DNA of 64,000 nt from an uncultured Marinobacter sp. (GTDB lineage Bacteria; Pseudomonadota; Gammaproteobacteria; Pseudomonadales; Oleiphilaceae). The stretch is taken from positions 310,001 through 374,000 of the forward strand of contig NZ_CAMYMK010000002.1 in assembly GCF_947259545.1 (NCBI RefSeq), read 5' to 3'. A model generated the notes under the pieces. That model saw nothing but the letters and a program-made list of their open reading frames with translations, did no database searches and was not told where the DNA came from. Positions 1 to 8,189 of the stretch are shown in pieces. Each line of letters begins with the position of its first letter. Position 1 is the first letter of the stretch. Position numbers and translations under genes: made by a program.

Positions 1-1
1 C

Positions 2-973
2 TTCATGGGCCGTGCTGCCGATCTGGATGCCGGTACTCTCAATGTGGGAGAACACACAGGAATCGTCGACTACCACCCGGTGGAACTGGTACTCACCGTG
101 CGCGCCGGTACCCCCCTGAAAGAAATTGAAGCCACCCTGGCTGAAGAAGGGCAGGCATTGCACTTCGAACCACCGCACTTTGGCGAAGACTCCACCATCG
201 GTGGCACGCTCGCCTGCAACCTGTCAGGTCCGGCACGCCCCTGGGCGGGTTCTGTGCGTGATCAGGTGCTCGGTGTACGGCTGATCAACGGCAAGGGGGA
301 GCATCTGCGCTTCGGTGGCCAAGTAATGAAAAACGTGGCTGGCTACGACGTATCCCGGCTCCAGGCCGGCGCCATGGGCACCCTGGGGGTGTTGACCGAA
401 ATCAGTATGAAAGTCATGCCCAAACCCGCCGCTACCCTGACCCTGGCACAGGAAATGTCCGCGGACGACGTCATCCACTACATGAACAGCCGCGCGGCTG
501 AACCCAAGCCCATCACCGCCGCCTGCTGGCTCGACGGCAAAGTCTACCTCCGCCTGTCCGGCGCTCGCTCAGCGGTGGAAGCCACCGCACAGAAATGGTC
601 CGGCGACGTGATGGAAAACGGCGACCAGTTCTGGCGCCAGATCCAGGATATGGGCCATGAGTTCTTCACCGGTGACGACCCGTTATGGCGCTTCTCCGTC
701 GGCTCGACTGCTGCTAATCCAAAGCTCGACGGCCCCTGGCTGATCGACTGGGCCGGCTCCCAGCGCTGGTACCGCGGCAACGCGGAATTGAAACAGATGG
801 AGGCGCTGGCCAAAGAGGCTGGGGGACAGGTCAGCCTGTTCCGTGGCGGTGATCGCGGGGGGGAAGTGATGCAACACCAGCCGGATGCCCTGAAAGGCAT
901 ACAGCGGCGATTAAAGAACTCGTTCGATCCCGACGGCATTTTTAACCCGGGCCGGCTCTATAGCTGGTTGTAA
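2..973 (+). CDS. glcE: Glycolate oxidase FAD-binding subunit GlcE (5' end outside window)
   Basis: Subunit of the membrane-associated glycolate dehydrogenase GlcDEF, which oxidises glycolate to glyoxylate. The visible part is about 323 residues; GlcE is normally near 350. The reading frame is open to the window edge, and residues before the first Met (Phe-Met-Gly-Arg) match a segment that lies about 35 residues into the family, so the true start is upstream. FAD_binding_4/VAO-type features seen are PPHFGEDSTIGG, the GSVRDQVLGV stretch and KNVAGYD-SRL, which form the flavin pocket. The C-terminus ends with the family's usual FNPGRLY. It is followed after 155 bp by glcF on the same strand; glcD is expected just upstream of the window. 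Identity is secure from motifs and neighbour. Confidence 0.93.
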   Translation, partial: FMGRAADLDAGTLNVGEHTGIVDYHPVELVLTVRAGTPLKEIEATLAEEGQALHFEPPHFGEDSTIGGTLACNLSGPARPWAGSVRDQVLGVRLINGKGEHLRFGGQVMKNVAGYDVSRLQAGAMGTLGVLTEISMKVMPKPAATLTLAQEMSADDVIHYMNSRAAEPKPITAACWLDGKVYLRLSGARSAVEATAQKWSGDVMENGDQFWRQIQDMGHEFFTGDDPLWRFSVGSTAANPKLDGPWLIDWAGSQRWYRGNAELKQMEALAKEAGGQVSLFRGGDRGGEVMQHQPDALKGIQRRLKNSFDPDGIFNPGRLYSWL

Positions 974-991
974 TCAACTGAAATGTCCGGG

Positions 992-1099
992 AAGCGTCTG
1001 AGTGCCGCCTTCCGAAACTGTGCGGAGCCATGGATGGCGGAGCCCAAGCGCACATGGATGTGCTTGTAGCGTGTTTCGGAAGGCGGTGCTCAGACGCTT
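992..1099. repeat. Long inverted-repeat hairpin element, copy A, between glcE and glcF
   Basis: Two 27-nt arms (992-1018 and 1073-1099) are reverse complements except for two adjacent positions that become G-U pairs in RNA, so the whole arm can pair. The 54-nt centre carries CCATGGATGG and a small internal hairpin, GCACAT-GG-ATGTGC. The centre resembles, in opposite orientation, the centre of the element at 34217-34327, while the arms differ. It sits wholly in the intergenic gap of an operon, so it may attenuate or stabilise glcF mRNA; that is inference. Confidence 0.85.
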
Positions 1100-1128
1100 G
1101 TACTCGAATCCAGAAGGCTAGGTAAATC

Positions 1129-2337
1129 ATGCAAACCAATTTAGTTCAACAATTTGCCAACACCGCGGAAGGACAGGAGGCCGAGTCCATCCTGCGGGCC
1201 TGCGTCCACTGCGGCTTCTGCACGGCAACCTGTCCCACCTATCAGGAACTCAATGACGAGCGCGACGGCCCCCGCGGTCGCATCTACCTCATGAAAATGT
1301 TCCTCGAAGGCCAGGAAGTCACCGAAAAAACCCGCGAACACCTGGACCGCTGCCTCACCTGCCGCAGCTGCGAAACCACCTGCCCCTCCGGCGTCCAGTA
1401 CGGCCGCCTGGTGGATATCAGCCGTGGCCTGATCGATCAGGAAATGCCCCGCCCGCCGAAAGACAAGTGGGTGCGCTGGGCACTGGCACGAGTCCTTCCC
1501 AACCGCAAACTGTTCGGTTTGCTGTTGCGCCTCGGCCAATTGTTCCGTCCGGCATTGCCGGAAAAGCTGCGCACCAAAGTGCCGCCCAGAAAAGAAGCCA
1601 GCCCCTGGCCTGAGGCTAGCCATAGCCGCATCGTGCTGGCGCTGGCCGGTTGCGTGCAGCCCTCCGCAACGCCCAACACCAACGCCGCTGCTGCCCGTGT
1701 GCTTGATCGCCTCGGTATCACCATGGTGGAAGCGCCAGCGGCCGGTTGCTGTGGTGCGGTGAACTACCACCTTTCCGAACACGAGAAAGGCCTGGAGCGC
1801 ATGCGCCAGAACATCGATGCCTGGTGGCCCGCTATCGAAGCCGGTGCCGAAGCCATTATCATGACTGCCTCCGGTTGTGGCGCCATGGTGCAGGACTATG
1901 GTCATCTGCTGAAGGATGATCCGGTGTACGCCGCCAAGGCGAAAAAGGTGAGTGAGCTGACCATCGATCTGGGTGCGTTCCTGCTCCAGCAGGACCTGGA
2001 AAAACTCAAAGTGACCCAGAGCCCGGGTAAGGTGGCGTTCCACTGCCCCTGCACCCTGCAACATGCCATGAAGCAGAATGGCGTGGTGGAGCAGGTCCTG
2101 ACCAAAGCGGGCGTGAACCTGGCTGCTACCAAAGACAAGCACCTGTGCTGCGGGTCAGCCGGTACCTACTCCGTGCTCCAGCCGGAGATGAGCCAGAAGC
2201 TGCTGGACAACAAGCTGAAAGCGCTGACCGTCGATCATCCGGACCGCATTGTCACCGCCAACATCGGGTGCCAGATGCACCTGGAAACCAAAGCGGATGT
2301 ACCGGTTCAGCACTGGATCGAATTACTGGACCAATAA
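1129..2337 (+). CDS. glcF: Glycolate oxidase iron-sulfur subunit GlcF
   Basis: Electron-transfer subunit of glycolate oxidase, passing electrons from GlcD/GlcE flavins towards the quinone pool. It has 402 residues, the usual size (407 in E. coli as I recall). Two 4Fe-4S ferredoxin-type motifs are visible: Cys25-x2-Cys28-x2-Cys31-x3-Cys35-Pro and Cys75-x2-Cys78-x2-Cys81-x3-Cys85-Pro. Two CCG-type cysteine-rich domains follow, with AGCCGA near the middle and HLCCGSAGTY near the C-terminus, as in heterodisulfide reductase D-like proteins. The gene follows glcE on the same strand with the long hairpin element in between. There is no signal peptide; the protein is expected on the cytoplasmic face of the membrane. 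Confidence 0.96.
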   Translation: MQTNLVQQFANTAEGQEAESILRACVHCGFCTATCPTYQELNDERDGPRGRIYLMKMFLEGQEVTEKTREHLDRCLTCRSCETTCPSGVQYGRLVDISRGLIDQEMPRPPKDKWVRWALARVLPNRKLFGLLLRLGQLFRPALPEKLRTKVPPRKEASPWPEASHSRIVLALAGCVQPSATPNTNAAAARVLDRLGITMVEAPAAGCCGAVNYHLSEHEKGLERMRQNIDAWWPAIEAGAEAIIMTASGCGAMVQDYGHLLKDDPVYAAKAKKVSELTIDLGAFLLQQDLEKLKVTQSPGKVAFHCPCTLQHAMKQNGVVEQVLTKAGVNLAATKDKHLCCGSAGTYSVLQPEMSQKLLDNKLKALTVDHPDRIVTANIGCQMHLETKADVPVQHWIELLDQ

Positions 2338-2388
2338 CCTCTGCTATAGTCCCTGGCTCATTTTTGAAACCACAGGGAGTGGAATCAT

Positions 2389-2829
2389 ATGCCAGGGAGT
2401 TTGGCCGTCTTTCTTATAGCTTCATTGTTCGCATTATCGGTGTCAGCAGGTGTATATACCTGGACGGACGCCGATGGTGTGGTGCACTTCAGTGATAGAC
2501 AACCACCGAGTCGCGAGCACGATACCGTAACGCTTACCGAGCCCTCGGTTGTGCCCATGTCCGAGAACATCGAACAGGGCAGGCGTGTAACCACCATCAA
2601 TCAACAGGTAAGTCGCAGTCTGGAACGATCCGGTTCGGACCGGCGCTCTACCGCCGCCCGGAAGAAAGCGGAAGCGCGCCATCAGAAAATGTGTGGAGGG
2701 TACCGTAAGCGTCTGGCCAGAATTCAGCAGCAACTCAGGGCCGGTTACAGCAATGACCGGGGCAACCGCCTGCGGCGCCAGCGCAGGGAGGTGAGCCAGG
2801 CCCTCAGCCGCGAATGTCTGTTGCGTTAG
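2389..2829 (+). CDS. Secreted DUF4124 domain protein
   Basis: The 146-residue protein starts with a Sec signal peptide (hydrophobic stretch of about residues 4-20 ending SVSAG). The DUF4124 signature follows immediately: VYTWTDADGVVHFSDRQP. The rest is basic and rich in Arg and Gln, probably helical (residues 70-146), with two cysteines late in the sequence. DUF4124 proteins are periplasmic and of unknown function in gammaproteobacteria. The ATG at 2389 is preceded by CAGGGAGTGG, a good ribosome-binding site. It lies 51 bp after glcF but has its own possible -10 (TATAGT at 2345-2350), so co-transcription is uncertain. It converges on the antiporter gene. Confidence 0.85.
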   Translation: MPGSLAVFLIASLFALSVSAGVYTWTDADGVVHFSDRQPPSREHDTVTLTEPSVVPMSENIEQGRRVTTINQQVSRSLERSGSDRRSTAARKKAEARHQKMCGGYRKRLARIQQQLRAGYSNDRGNRLRRQRREVSQALSRECLLR

Positions 2830-2846
2830 GGCCCCGCTGTCGTTGA

Positions 2847-2870
2847 GTTCGGGCAGGTTACTGCCCGAAC
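2847..2870. terminator. Hairpin at convergent gene ends (possible shared terminator)
   Basis: A perfect 10-bp stem (2847-2856 with 2861-2870) and a 4-base loop lie between the DUF4124 gene and the antiporter gene. The antiporter stop codon is in the loop. No U-tract follows on either strand, so intrinsic termination is unproven. Confidence 0.45.
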
Positions 2871-3829
2871 GTGGTGGACACCAGGTAGGCGGTGTAACCG
2901 ATAAAGCAAGTCATTAGCAGACCACCTTCCACCCGGTTGATCCGGCCAGGACCACGGAAACCGTAGCCAAGCACAAACAGCGCGAGGGTAAGTCCCGCCA
3001 TTACGGGAAGATCCCGCACCAGAACTTCGTCTGCTACCGACATTGGCGCAATCATGCCGGCAATACCCACAACTGCCAGGGTGTTGAACAGGTTGGAGCC
3101 AAGAATATTGCCCAGTGCCAGATCATGCTCGCCTTTGCGGGCAGCGATGACAGACGATGCCAGTTCCGGTAATGAGGTTCCAATGGCCACAATGGTCAGT
3201 CCGATGATCAGATCGCTTACGCCAAACGCTGTGGCCAGGTCTACCGCCCCCCAAACCAGCATGCGGGAACTGATGATCAGCAGAATCAGCCCGGCCACCA
3301 GCCAGAACACCGCCTTGCGAATGGGCATGGCGTGCGCTTTCAACTCCGCGCTCACTTCACCCGCGAGAGGGTCATCCGGTTGCTTCATGCCCGACCAGAT
3401 GCTCCAGGTAAGCAATGCGGCAAAGGTCAGGAGTAAGCCAACGGCATCGAGCCGGCTGAGAGAACCATCCAGAAGCTGCCAAACTGCCAGGAGCGTCACC
3501 AGGATCAAAATGGGCAGCTCCTTCCGCATGACCTGGGAATGCACCGCAATTGGAGAAATCACCGCAGTGATACCGAGAATCAGGGCAATATTGGTGATAT
3601 TGGAGCCGTAGGCGTTGCCCAGCGCCAGTCCGGGATTACCCTGTGAGGCGGCCAAGGCGGAAACTACCATCTCAGGTGCGGAGGTGCCGAAGCCAACCAC
3701 GACCATCCCGATCAGCAGTGGCGGCATGCCAAAATGCCCGGCGGTGACCGCAGAGCCCTCAACAAACCGATCAGCGCTCCAGACCAGAAGCGCCAGACCG
3801 GCAAAAATGGCAAGCAAGGCAATGAGCAC
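2858..3829 (-). CDS. Calcium/sodium antiporter, CaCA family (YrbG-like)
   Basis: Inner-membrane antiporter exchanging Ca2+ for Na+ or H+. It has 323 residues, matching YrbG-type proteins, with about ten hydrophobic segments. The two internally repeated alpha-motifs are clear: GTSAPEMVVS with GNAYGSNITN in the first half, and GTSLPELASS with GNILGSNLFN in the second. The acidic residues of GTSAPE and GTSLPE are the expected cation ligands. An acidic/polar cytoplasmic loop separates the halves. The start ATG at 3829 follows a GGAGG-type site. The gene is monocistronic and divergent from the small ArfA-like gene. Substrate preference cannot be read from the sequence. Confidence 0.93.
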   Translation of the reverse strand: MLIALLAIFAGLALLVWSADRFVEGSAVTAGHFGMPPLLIGMVVVGFGTSAPEMVVSALAASQGNPGLALGNAYGSNITNIALILGITAVISPIAVHSQVMRKELPILILVTLLAVWQLLDGSLSRLDAVGLLLTFAALLTWSIWSGMKQPDDPLAGEVSAELKAHAMPIRKAVFWLVAGLILLIISSRMLVWGAVDLATAFGVSDLIIGLTIVAIGTSLPELASSVIAARKGEHDLALGNILGSNLFNTLAVVGIAGMIAPMSVADEVLVRDLPVMAGLTLALFVLGYGFRGPGRINRVEGGLLMTCFIGYTAYLVSTTFGQ

Positions 3830-4035
3830 TATGGTGGCCTCCTGAGCAAGGGTTGTTGTATTTCATGTCCGGCACCCGGCCAGCGCAATTACACAGATCT
3901 ACCTATATTCGTTGGCACCTGGCGAGGAACTGAGAGTGTGAGTGATATCCCTTATAGTCCCTTTGCTGAAGTGTGAACGGAAGGTGCTAAACTTGGCACC
4001 GAAAACCCACGACAGTGCCAACCGGAGAATTCGCC

Positions 4036-4191
4036 ATGGCCAAAAAAAGGGCAAAGCCCACACAGCATAGTACTGTGCAGCGTGAGCTGAAAACACCGAA
4101 GTACCACATGAGGGTGGTGGAAGACAAAAGCAAGTACAAGCGGAAGCGTGACAAGACGGTGAGAATCGAGGATTTCCGCAAAGCTGCCTGA
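4036..4191 (+). CDS. 51-residue basic protein, possible ribosome-rescue factor ArfA
   Basis: A short gene with start ATG at 4036, preceded by ACCGGAGAATTCGCC with GGAGA at good spacing. The product is very basic (many Lys/Arg). The core LKTPKYHMRVVEDKSKYKRK resembles the ArfA pattern P-(F/Y)-x-x-RV-x3-K-x-x-Y-x-RK. ArfA recruits RF2 to ribosomes stalled on non-stop mRNA when tmRNA fails. A 15-bp hairpin begins inside the last codons and closes beyond the stop codon, as expected for genes that make truncated, non-stop transcripts. The hydrophobic tail of enterobacterial ArfA is absent, and the match is by eye only, so another small basic family is possible. It stands alone before the Bcr/CflA gene. 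Confidence 0.5.
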   Translation: MAKKRAKPTQHSTVQRELKTPKYHMRVVEDKSKYKRKRDKTVRIEDFRKAA

Positions 4192-4221
4192 CAGGTGGTT
4201 TTACGAAAATCCTTGATTCTC
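4161..4221 (+). promoter_or_regulatory. 15-bp stem-loop spanning the stop codon of the ArfA-like gene
   Basis: Arms 4161-4175 and 4207-4221 pair over 15 bp with a single G-U. The 31-nt loop contains the TGA at 4189-4191. There is no U-tract, which argues for RNase III-type processing rather than intrinsic termination. Its role in regulation is inferred from the known E. coli arfA mechanism. Confidence 0.6.
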
Positions 4222-4246
4222 CTTCCCGCAGAGCTCTCACGTTTTT

Positions 4247-5428
4247 ATGCCCCAGATTCAGCTGGCGATTCTATTGGGAATGACGGTCGCACTGGGACCG
4301 TTGGCACTGGACGCCTACCTGCCAGCCTTTCCGGACATCTCCGATGCCCTGGGCGCCTCCCACGGACAGATTGGGTTAACCCTCAGTGCCTACGTTGGCG
4401 CATTGGGGCTGGCTCAGCTTGTCGGCGGGCCGTTATCTGATCGTTATGGTCGCCAGCAGGTTCTGCTGGGCGGGTTGTCGATATTTGTCGGGGCAGCCTT
4501 TATGGTTGCCCACGCAGATACGATCAATCAGATGCTGTTCTGGCGGGTGATCCAGGGTATTGGTGGTGCCTTCTGCGCGGTATCGGTTCCGGCTATCGTC
4601 CGGGATCAGAGCCAGGGTTCCGAGGCGGCCCGATTGTTCGGGCTCATCGGGCTAATCATGTTTATTGCCCCGGCGCTTGCGCCCTCCATAGGATCATTGC
4701 TGCTGACCATCAGTGACTGGCCGGCCATCTTCCTGATGCTGACGGGGTACGCGATGGTGCTGGCGGTCATCCTGCATTTCGCGTTGTTCCGGCGCCTTCC
4801 GAGGCCGGAGAGAGAGTCAACGCCCGTTCATACTCTGGTGACCAACTATCTGCTGGTGCTGCGACACCCGGTGACCATGAGGTTCATCGGGCTGCAGGCG
4901 TTGTGCTTCAGCGCCATGATGGTTTTTATTACCCATGCATCCTTTATCTACCAGGAATGGTTCGGGTTATCCAAAGCCATGTTCTCCGGCCTGTTCGCCG
5001 CCAACATTGGGGCCATGGCCTGTATTAACCTGTTGAACCGCCGGCTTCTGAATCGTTTTGAGTCCGTCGATATTCTCAGGGTTTCCGTTTTCCTCCAGAC
5101 CGTTGCAATCATCGCACTGGTGCTCTGCGCCTGGGCTGCCGCTCCCTATTGGGCTGTTGCAGCCTGTATCATCGTTGCCGTGGGCTTCATGGGGGCCATC
5201 GTGCCAAACAACATGGCCAACGCCCTGGAGTTCTTCCCGCACCTTGGTGGCACGGCAGCTGCCTTGCTGGGTGCGTCGCAATTCACCATCGCCGGCACCA
5301 TCAGCGCGATATCAGCCACGCTCAGCGGCGGTTCGTTATTGCCCATTGTGTTGACCATGGCGGTTTGTGTGTCAGGAGCAGCGGTTCTTGCAGCCGGGGC
5401 GCCGGGGGCGGTTCGGCAGATTGCCTGA
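4247..5428 (+). CDS. Bcr/CflA family multidrug efflux MFS transporter
   Basis: Inner-membrane drug/proton antiporter with 393 residues and twelve predicted transmembrane segments. The family N-terminus is typical: LGPLALDAYLPAFPDI, with the Asp and Pro of TM1. The MFS motif A is GGPLSDRYGRQQVLLGG (loop 2-3), followed by RVIQGIGGAFCAVSVPAIVRD, the DHA1 motif of TM4-5. The start ATG at 4247 is 55 bp after the ArfA-like stop codon. Bcr-type members export bicyclomycin, sulfonamides or small peptides; the substrate here is unknown. It may be read from the ArfA-like promoter or from its own. Confidence 0.92.
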   Translation: MPQIQLAILLGMTVALGPLALDAYLPAFPDISDALGASHGQIGLTLSAYVGALGLAQLVGGPLSDRYGRQQVLLGGLSIFVGAAFMVAHADTINQMLFWRVIQGIGGAFCAVSVPAIVRDQSQGSEAARLFGLIGLIMFIAPALAPSIGSLLLTISDWPAIFLMLTGYAMVLAVILHFALFRRLPRPERESTPVHTLVTNYLLVLRHPVTMRFIGLQALCFSAMMVFITHASFIYQEWFGLSKAMFSGLFAANIGAMACINLLNRRLLNRFESVDILRVSVFLQTVAIIALVLCAWAAAPYWAVAACIIVAVGFMGAIVPNNMANALEFFPHLGGTAAALLGASQFTIAGTISAISATLSGGSLLPIVLTMAVCVSGAAVLAAGAPGAVRQIA

Positions 5429-5492
5429 GAGGTCTTTCCAGTCAGAACGTCTATGCTGAGTATCAGCATGCAACAACAAAGGTACAGCGCCG

Positions 5493-6245
5493 TTGAAAGA
5501 TCTTGAACAGCATAAAAAGATTGCCGTATTGATCGATGCAGACAATGCTCAGTTGTCAAAATTGCCCCTGATTATAGAGGAACTGTCCTCTCACGGGCAT
5601 GTGGTGGTGAAGCGGGCGTATGGCGACTGGTCGGTGGACAGCCTCAAGAACTGGAAGACCGTGCTCAATGAACTGGCCATCCAGCCGATCCAGCAGTTCG
5701 CCTACACCAAGGGCAAGAACGCGACCGATGCATCCATGATCATTGATGCCATGGATCTTCTATACTCCTCCAAGTTCGATGCTTTTGCTCTTGTCTCCAG
5801 CGACAGCGACTTCACCAAGCTGGCGTCCCGGCTGAGGGAGTCTGAGATCTATGTCTTCGGCTTCGGCGAGAAGAAGACGCCGGTTTCATTCCGCAGTGCC
5901 TGTGATGACTTTCTTTTCACCGAGAACCTGGAGTATCCGGAGGAAGTGACGTCGGATGAGCCGGCCAAAGCGGCAAAAGAAGCGCCGAAAAAGAAATCCG
6001 AAAAGCTTCCTGAGGAAGTCGCACTGCTCAAACGAGCCTGGGAACAAACCCAGGACGATCAGGGATGGGCGACCTTTTCCGCAGCCGGTTCCTTCCTCAA
6101 ACGCACTCGCCCGGATTTCGATCCCCGGACCTATGGCGCCAAGAAGTTTTCTGATCTGTTGGTCGCGAGATCTGAGTACTTTACGGTCAAGAAGGGGGCT
6201 GACGGGCAGGGGTATCGGGCTTATAAGCCGATAGGTCAGAAGTAA
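5493..6245 (+). CDS. NYN domain and OST-HTH/LOTUS domain protein (putative RNase)
   Basis: The 250-residue protein has two parts. Residues about 8-150 form a NYN (LabA/DUF88) PIN-like fold, with acidic motifs LIDADN, NATDASMIIDAMD and SSDSDF, the expected metal-binding Asp residues of a nuclease. A charged linker rich in Lys and Ala (about 155-172) leads to a LOTUS/OST-HTH domain (about 175-248), a winged-helix RNA-binding module. The start is TTG at 5493, preceded by AAAGG; the ATG upstream at 5468 is out of frame. The gene is followed by a strong terminator. It probably cuts or binds RNA, but no substrate is known for this bacterial group. Confidence 0.9.
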   Translation: MKDLEQHKKIAVLIDADNAQLSKLPLIIEELSSHGHVVVKRAYGDWSVDSLKNWKTVLNELAIQPIQQFAYTKGKNATDASMIIDAMDLLYSSKFDAFALVSSDSDFTKLASRLRESEIYVFGFGEKKTPVSFRSACDDFLFTENLEYPEEVTSDEPAKAAKEAPKKKSEKLPEEVALLKRAWEQTQDDQGWATFSAAGSFLKRTRPDFDPRTYGAKKFSDLLVARSEYFTVKKGADGQGYRAYKPIGQK

Positions 6246-6273
6246 GTGGACACCAGAAATAACAAAGCTCGCA

Positions 6274-6306
6274 AAATAACCGCTACATGGCTAGCGGTTA
6301 TTTTTT
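6274..6306 (+). terminator. Rho-independent terminator after the NYN-LOTUS gene
   Basis: A 12-bp stem (6274-6285 with 6292-6303) with a 6-base loop is followed by a run of T residues to 6306. Confidence 0.9.
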
Positions 6307-6655
6307 ATGGGACATCTTGATGATACCCGCCGAAGTCAGACGCTGCGGGCCCCCGCCCCATCAGTTCAACCTGCTGGCCGGCAAGGTTGAGTTTAGAGGT
6401 GTGTCATAAGGGGACAATCTGAATGGAGACGACCGAAGAGGCGTCTTTAAGTGTCTGTATTAAAAATATTTTTCTTGTTTTTTTATGTGTGTTGGACGTT
6501 TTTGCTAGCCGTTTGGTGCTTTTTCCCATTCCTTTAAGTTCAAGTCGGCCTCTATGATGAATCTCAATAGTCACCGGGGCTGAAGGCGCAGTATTGCCCA
6601 TTTCCTACTTGCGACTTTGGCCAGTATGCGCCTCTCAACGAACAAGGTTTTTCTC
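6307..6655. other. Gene-poor, AT-rich spacer before the di-iron hydrolase gene
   Basis: There is no convincing gene in this stretch. From about 6455 to 6540 it is strikingly T-rich compared with the surrounding DNA (runs such as ATTTTTCTTGTTTTTTTATG), and it probably holds the promoter of the downstream gene. No clean -35/-10 pair can be chosen. Short frames on either strand have no ribosome-binding site or recognisable product. Confidence 0.5.
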
Positions 6656-7552
6656 ATGAGTAAAATAACAAGCATTGAGCCATCCTTGAAAATGGCGAAA
6701 CGTAAGAGTTCTGACCGACCCATGCTGATCCCCGTGCGCAGAGACCTGGATTTCAAGTTGGATGAGAGCAAAATCTCAAACTGGAATACAGCAGCTGGTC
6801 CGGTATTCACTGCGTTTCTGAATACTTTCTCGGCAATACTCCCTGTGGGCGAGCGATTCTTTATTGACAGCGTCCGTGCGTATCGAGACCAGATTACCGA
6901 TCCGGAACTGAAGAAGGCCGTTTCGGCATTCATCGGGCAAGAGGCTATGCATGGTAGAGAGCATGAGGTCTATAACTCGGCCTTCTTTAATAAAGTACCG
7001 GCTGCGGCTCGATTCGAGAAGCGGGTCAAGAGGATTCTTGATGGCTTCACCAAGCATTCCAGGCCCGTGTCGTTGAGTGGCACGATTGCCCTTGAGCACT
7101 TTACTGCCTTGCTGGCGGACAGTGTGCTAAAAGAGCCCCGTTTGACCAATGGCGCTGACCCAAAATACGCGGCACTCTGGCGTTGGCATGCCCTGGAAGA
7201 AACCGAACATAAGGCAGTAGCGTTTGATGTTTTCGAAGCAGTGATGGGGACCGGCATTAAAGCGTATAGTCTGCGAAGCTTTGGTCTCGTCCTGGCAACC
7301 CTTGTCTTCTGGGGATTGATCATACCGGTTTTCATCGAGGCTCTGCGGGCAGAAGGGCATCTGGGGAACCTGAAGGGGTGGCGCCAGTTCTTCCGTTATA
7401 CCTTTGGTGATATTGGTATGCTGCGAAAGCAGATCGGAAACTACCTCGATTACTTCCGTCCGGGTTTCCACCCGTGGGATCATGACAACCGGGAATACCT
7501 CAAGGAGATCGATGCTTTCCTCGCGGAGCAGGAGCAACTGGCCACCGCGTGA
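6656..7552 (+). CDS. Predicted metal-dependent hydrolase (PF10118 family)
   Basis: The 298-residue protein has the family's ferritin-like di-iron motifs: GQEAMHGREH in the first half and EETEHKAVAFD in the second, which give the E-x2-H pairs for metal binding. One hydrophobic segment lies near residue 215-235. Homologues are annotated as predicted metal-dependent hydrolases; the reaction is not established. I chose the ATG at 6656 (preceded by AACAAGG); a TTG at 6617 would add 13 residues but has no good ribosome-binding site. Base composition is slightly more AT-rich than its neighbours, like the spacer before it, so acquisition by transfer is possible but unproven. Confidence 0.85.
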   Translation: MSKITSIEPSLKMAKRKSSDRPMLIPVRRDLDFKLDESKISNWNTAAGPVFTAFLNTFSAILPVGERFFIDSVRAYRDQITDPELKKAVSAFIGQEAMHGREHEVYNSAFFNKVPAAARFEKRVKRILDGFTKHSRPVSLSGTIALEHFTALLADSVLKEPRLTNGADPKYAALWRWHALEETEHKAVAFDVFEAVMGTGIKAYSLRSFGLVLATLVFWGLIIPVFIEALRAEGHLGNLKGWRQFFRYTFGDIGMLRKQIGNYLDYFRPGFHPWDHDNREYLKEIDAFLAEQEQLATA

Positions 7553-7594
7553 GCCGTAAAGGCGGAGTGAGAATTGGCGTTTCGCGGACGCCAT

Positions 7595-7623
7595 AAAAAA
7601 CAAAGCCCGCACAAGGCGGGCTT
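7595..7623 (-). terminator. Terminator for tRNA-Phe (minus strand)
   Basis: The 8-bp stem 7603-7610 with 7616-7623 is followed, in the minus direction, by a U-tract (A-run at 7595-7600). It may also stop readthrough from the hydrolase gene on the plus strand. Confidence 0.8.
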
Positions 7624-7638
7624 CGTCAGAATTCTTAA

Positions 7639-7714
7639 TGGTGCCCGGAGGCGGAATCGAACCACCGACACGGGGATTTTCAATCCCCTGCTCTACCGAC
7701 TGAGCTATCCGGGC
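7639..7714 (-). tRNA. tRNA-Phe (GAA)
   Basis: A 76-nt cloverleaf read on the minus strand. It starts GCCCGGATAGCTCAGTCGG (acceptor and D arm), has anticodon loop ATTGAAAAT with anticodon GAA, the T-loop GGTTCGATTCC, and an encoded CCA end. The acceptor arms pair fully. It lies downstream of the asmA-mutY-yggX genes on the same strand, with its own terminator at 7595-7623. Confidence 0.98.
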
Positions 7715-7834
7715 ATGTTGCGCTACTGCTGTGCAACGGGGCGCTATTAAACCGGTTTCGTTGTTTTGAGTCAAGGCTGGGGGCTAAAAATTTCCGGATC
7801 TTTTGCGGATTGCTCAGCCTTTGATCAATAAAGG

Positions 7835-8107
7835 TTATTTTTCCGGCGGTACGTAGCCTTCCGCCTTGTCGAAGGGCTCGTTGTTGAAGAAGCGTTCCAT
7901 CTGGGCCTGCAGGTATTTGCGGGTTTTGGGATCCATCAGGCTCAGGTGTTTTTCGTTGATCAGCATGGTTTGCTGCTTCTGCCATTCTTCCCAGGCTTTC
8001 TTTGAGACGGTTTCCCAGATCTCCTGGCCTTTCTTGCCGGGCATGGGCGGGAAATCCAGTCCTTCCAGTTCTTCCTGATACTTGCGACAGAAAACGGTGC
8101 GGCTCAT
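7835..8107 (-). CDS. yggX: Oxidative damage protection / Fe(II)-trafficking protein YggX
   Basis: A 90-residue cytosolic protein that protects Fe-S clusters from oxidants and is implicated in iron trafficking. The family's features are present: N-terminal [10 protein letters not shown] with the single conserved Cys7, [32 protein letters not shown], and a C-terminal PEGYVPP-like end (AEGYVPPEK). It lies downstream of mutY on the same strand with an 82-bp gap, the same mutY-yggX order as in E. coli, where both genes counter oxidative damage. The start ATG at 8107 is preceded by AGGAGC. Confidence 0.97.
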   Translation of the reverse strand: MSRTVFCRKYQEELEGLDFPPMPGKKGQEIWETVSKKAWEEWQKQQTMLINEKHLSLMDPKTRKYLQAQMERFFNNEPFDKAEGYVPPEK

Positions 8108-8189
8108 GTCTGCTCCTATTGGAATTGGCCGTGTAGATAACTGGCGACGATGATAACAGATCGTGGTGGGGGCCGGTCAGTGTGTGAGC

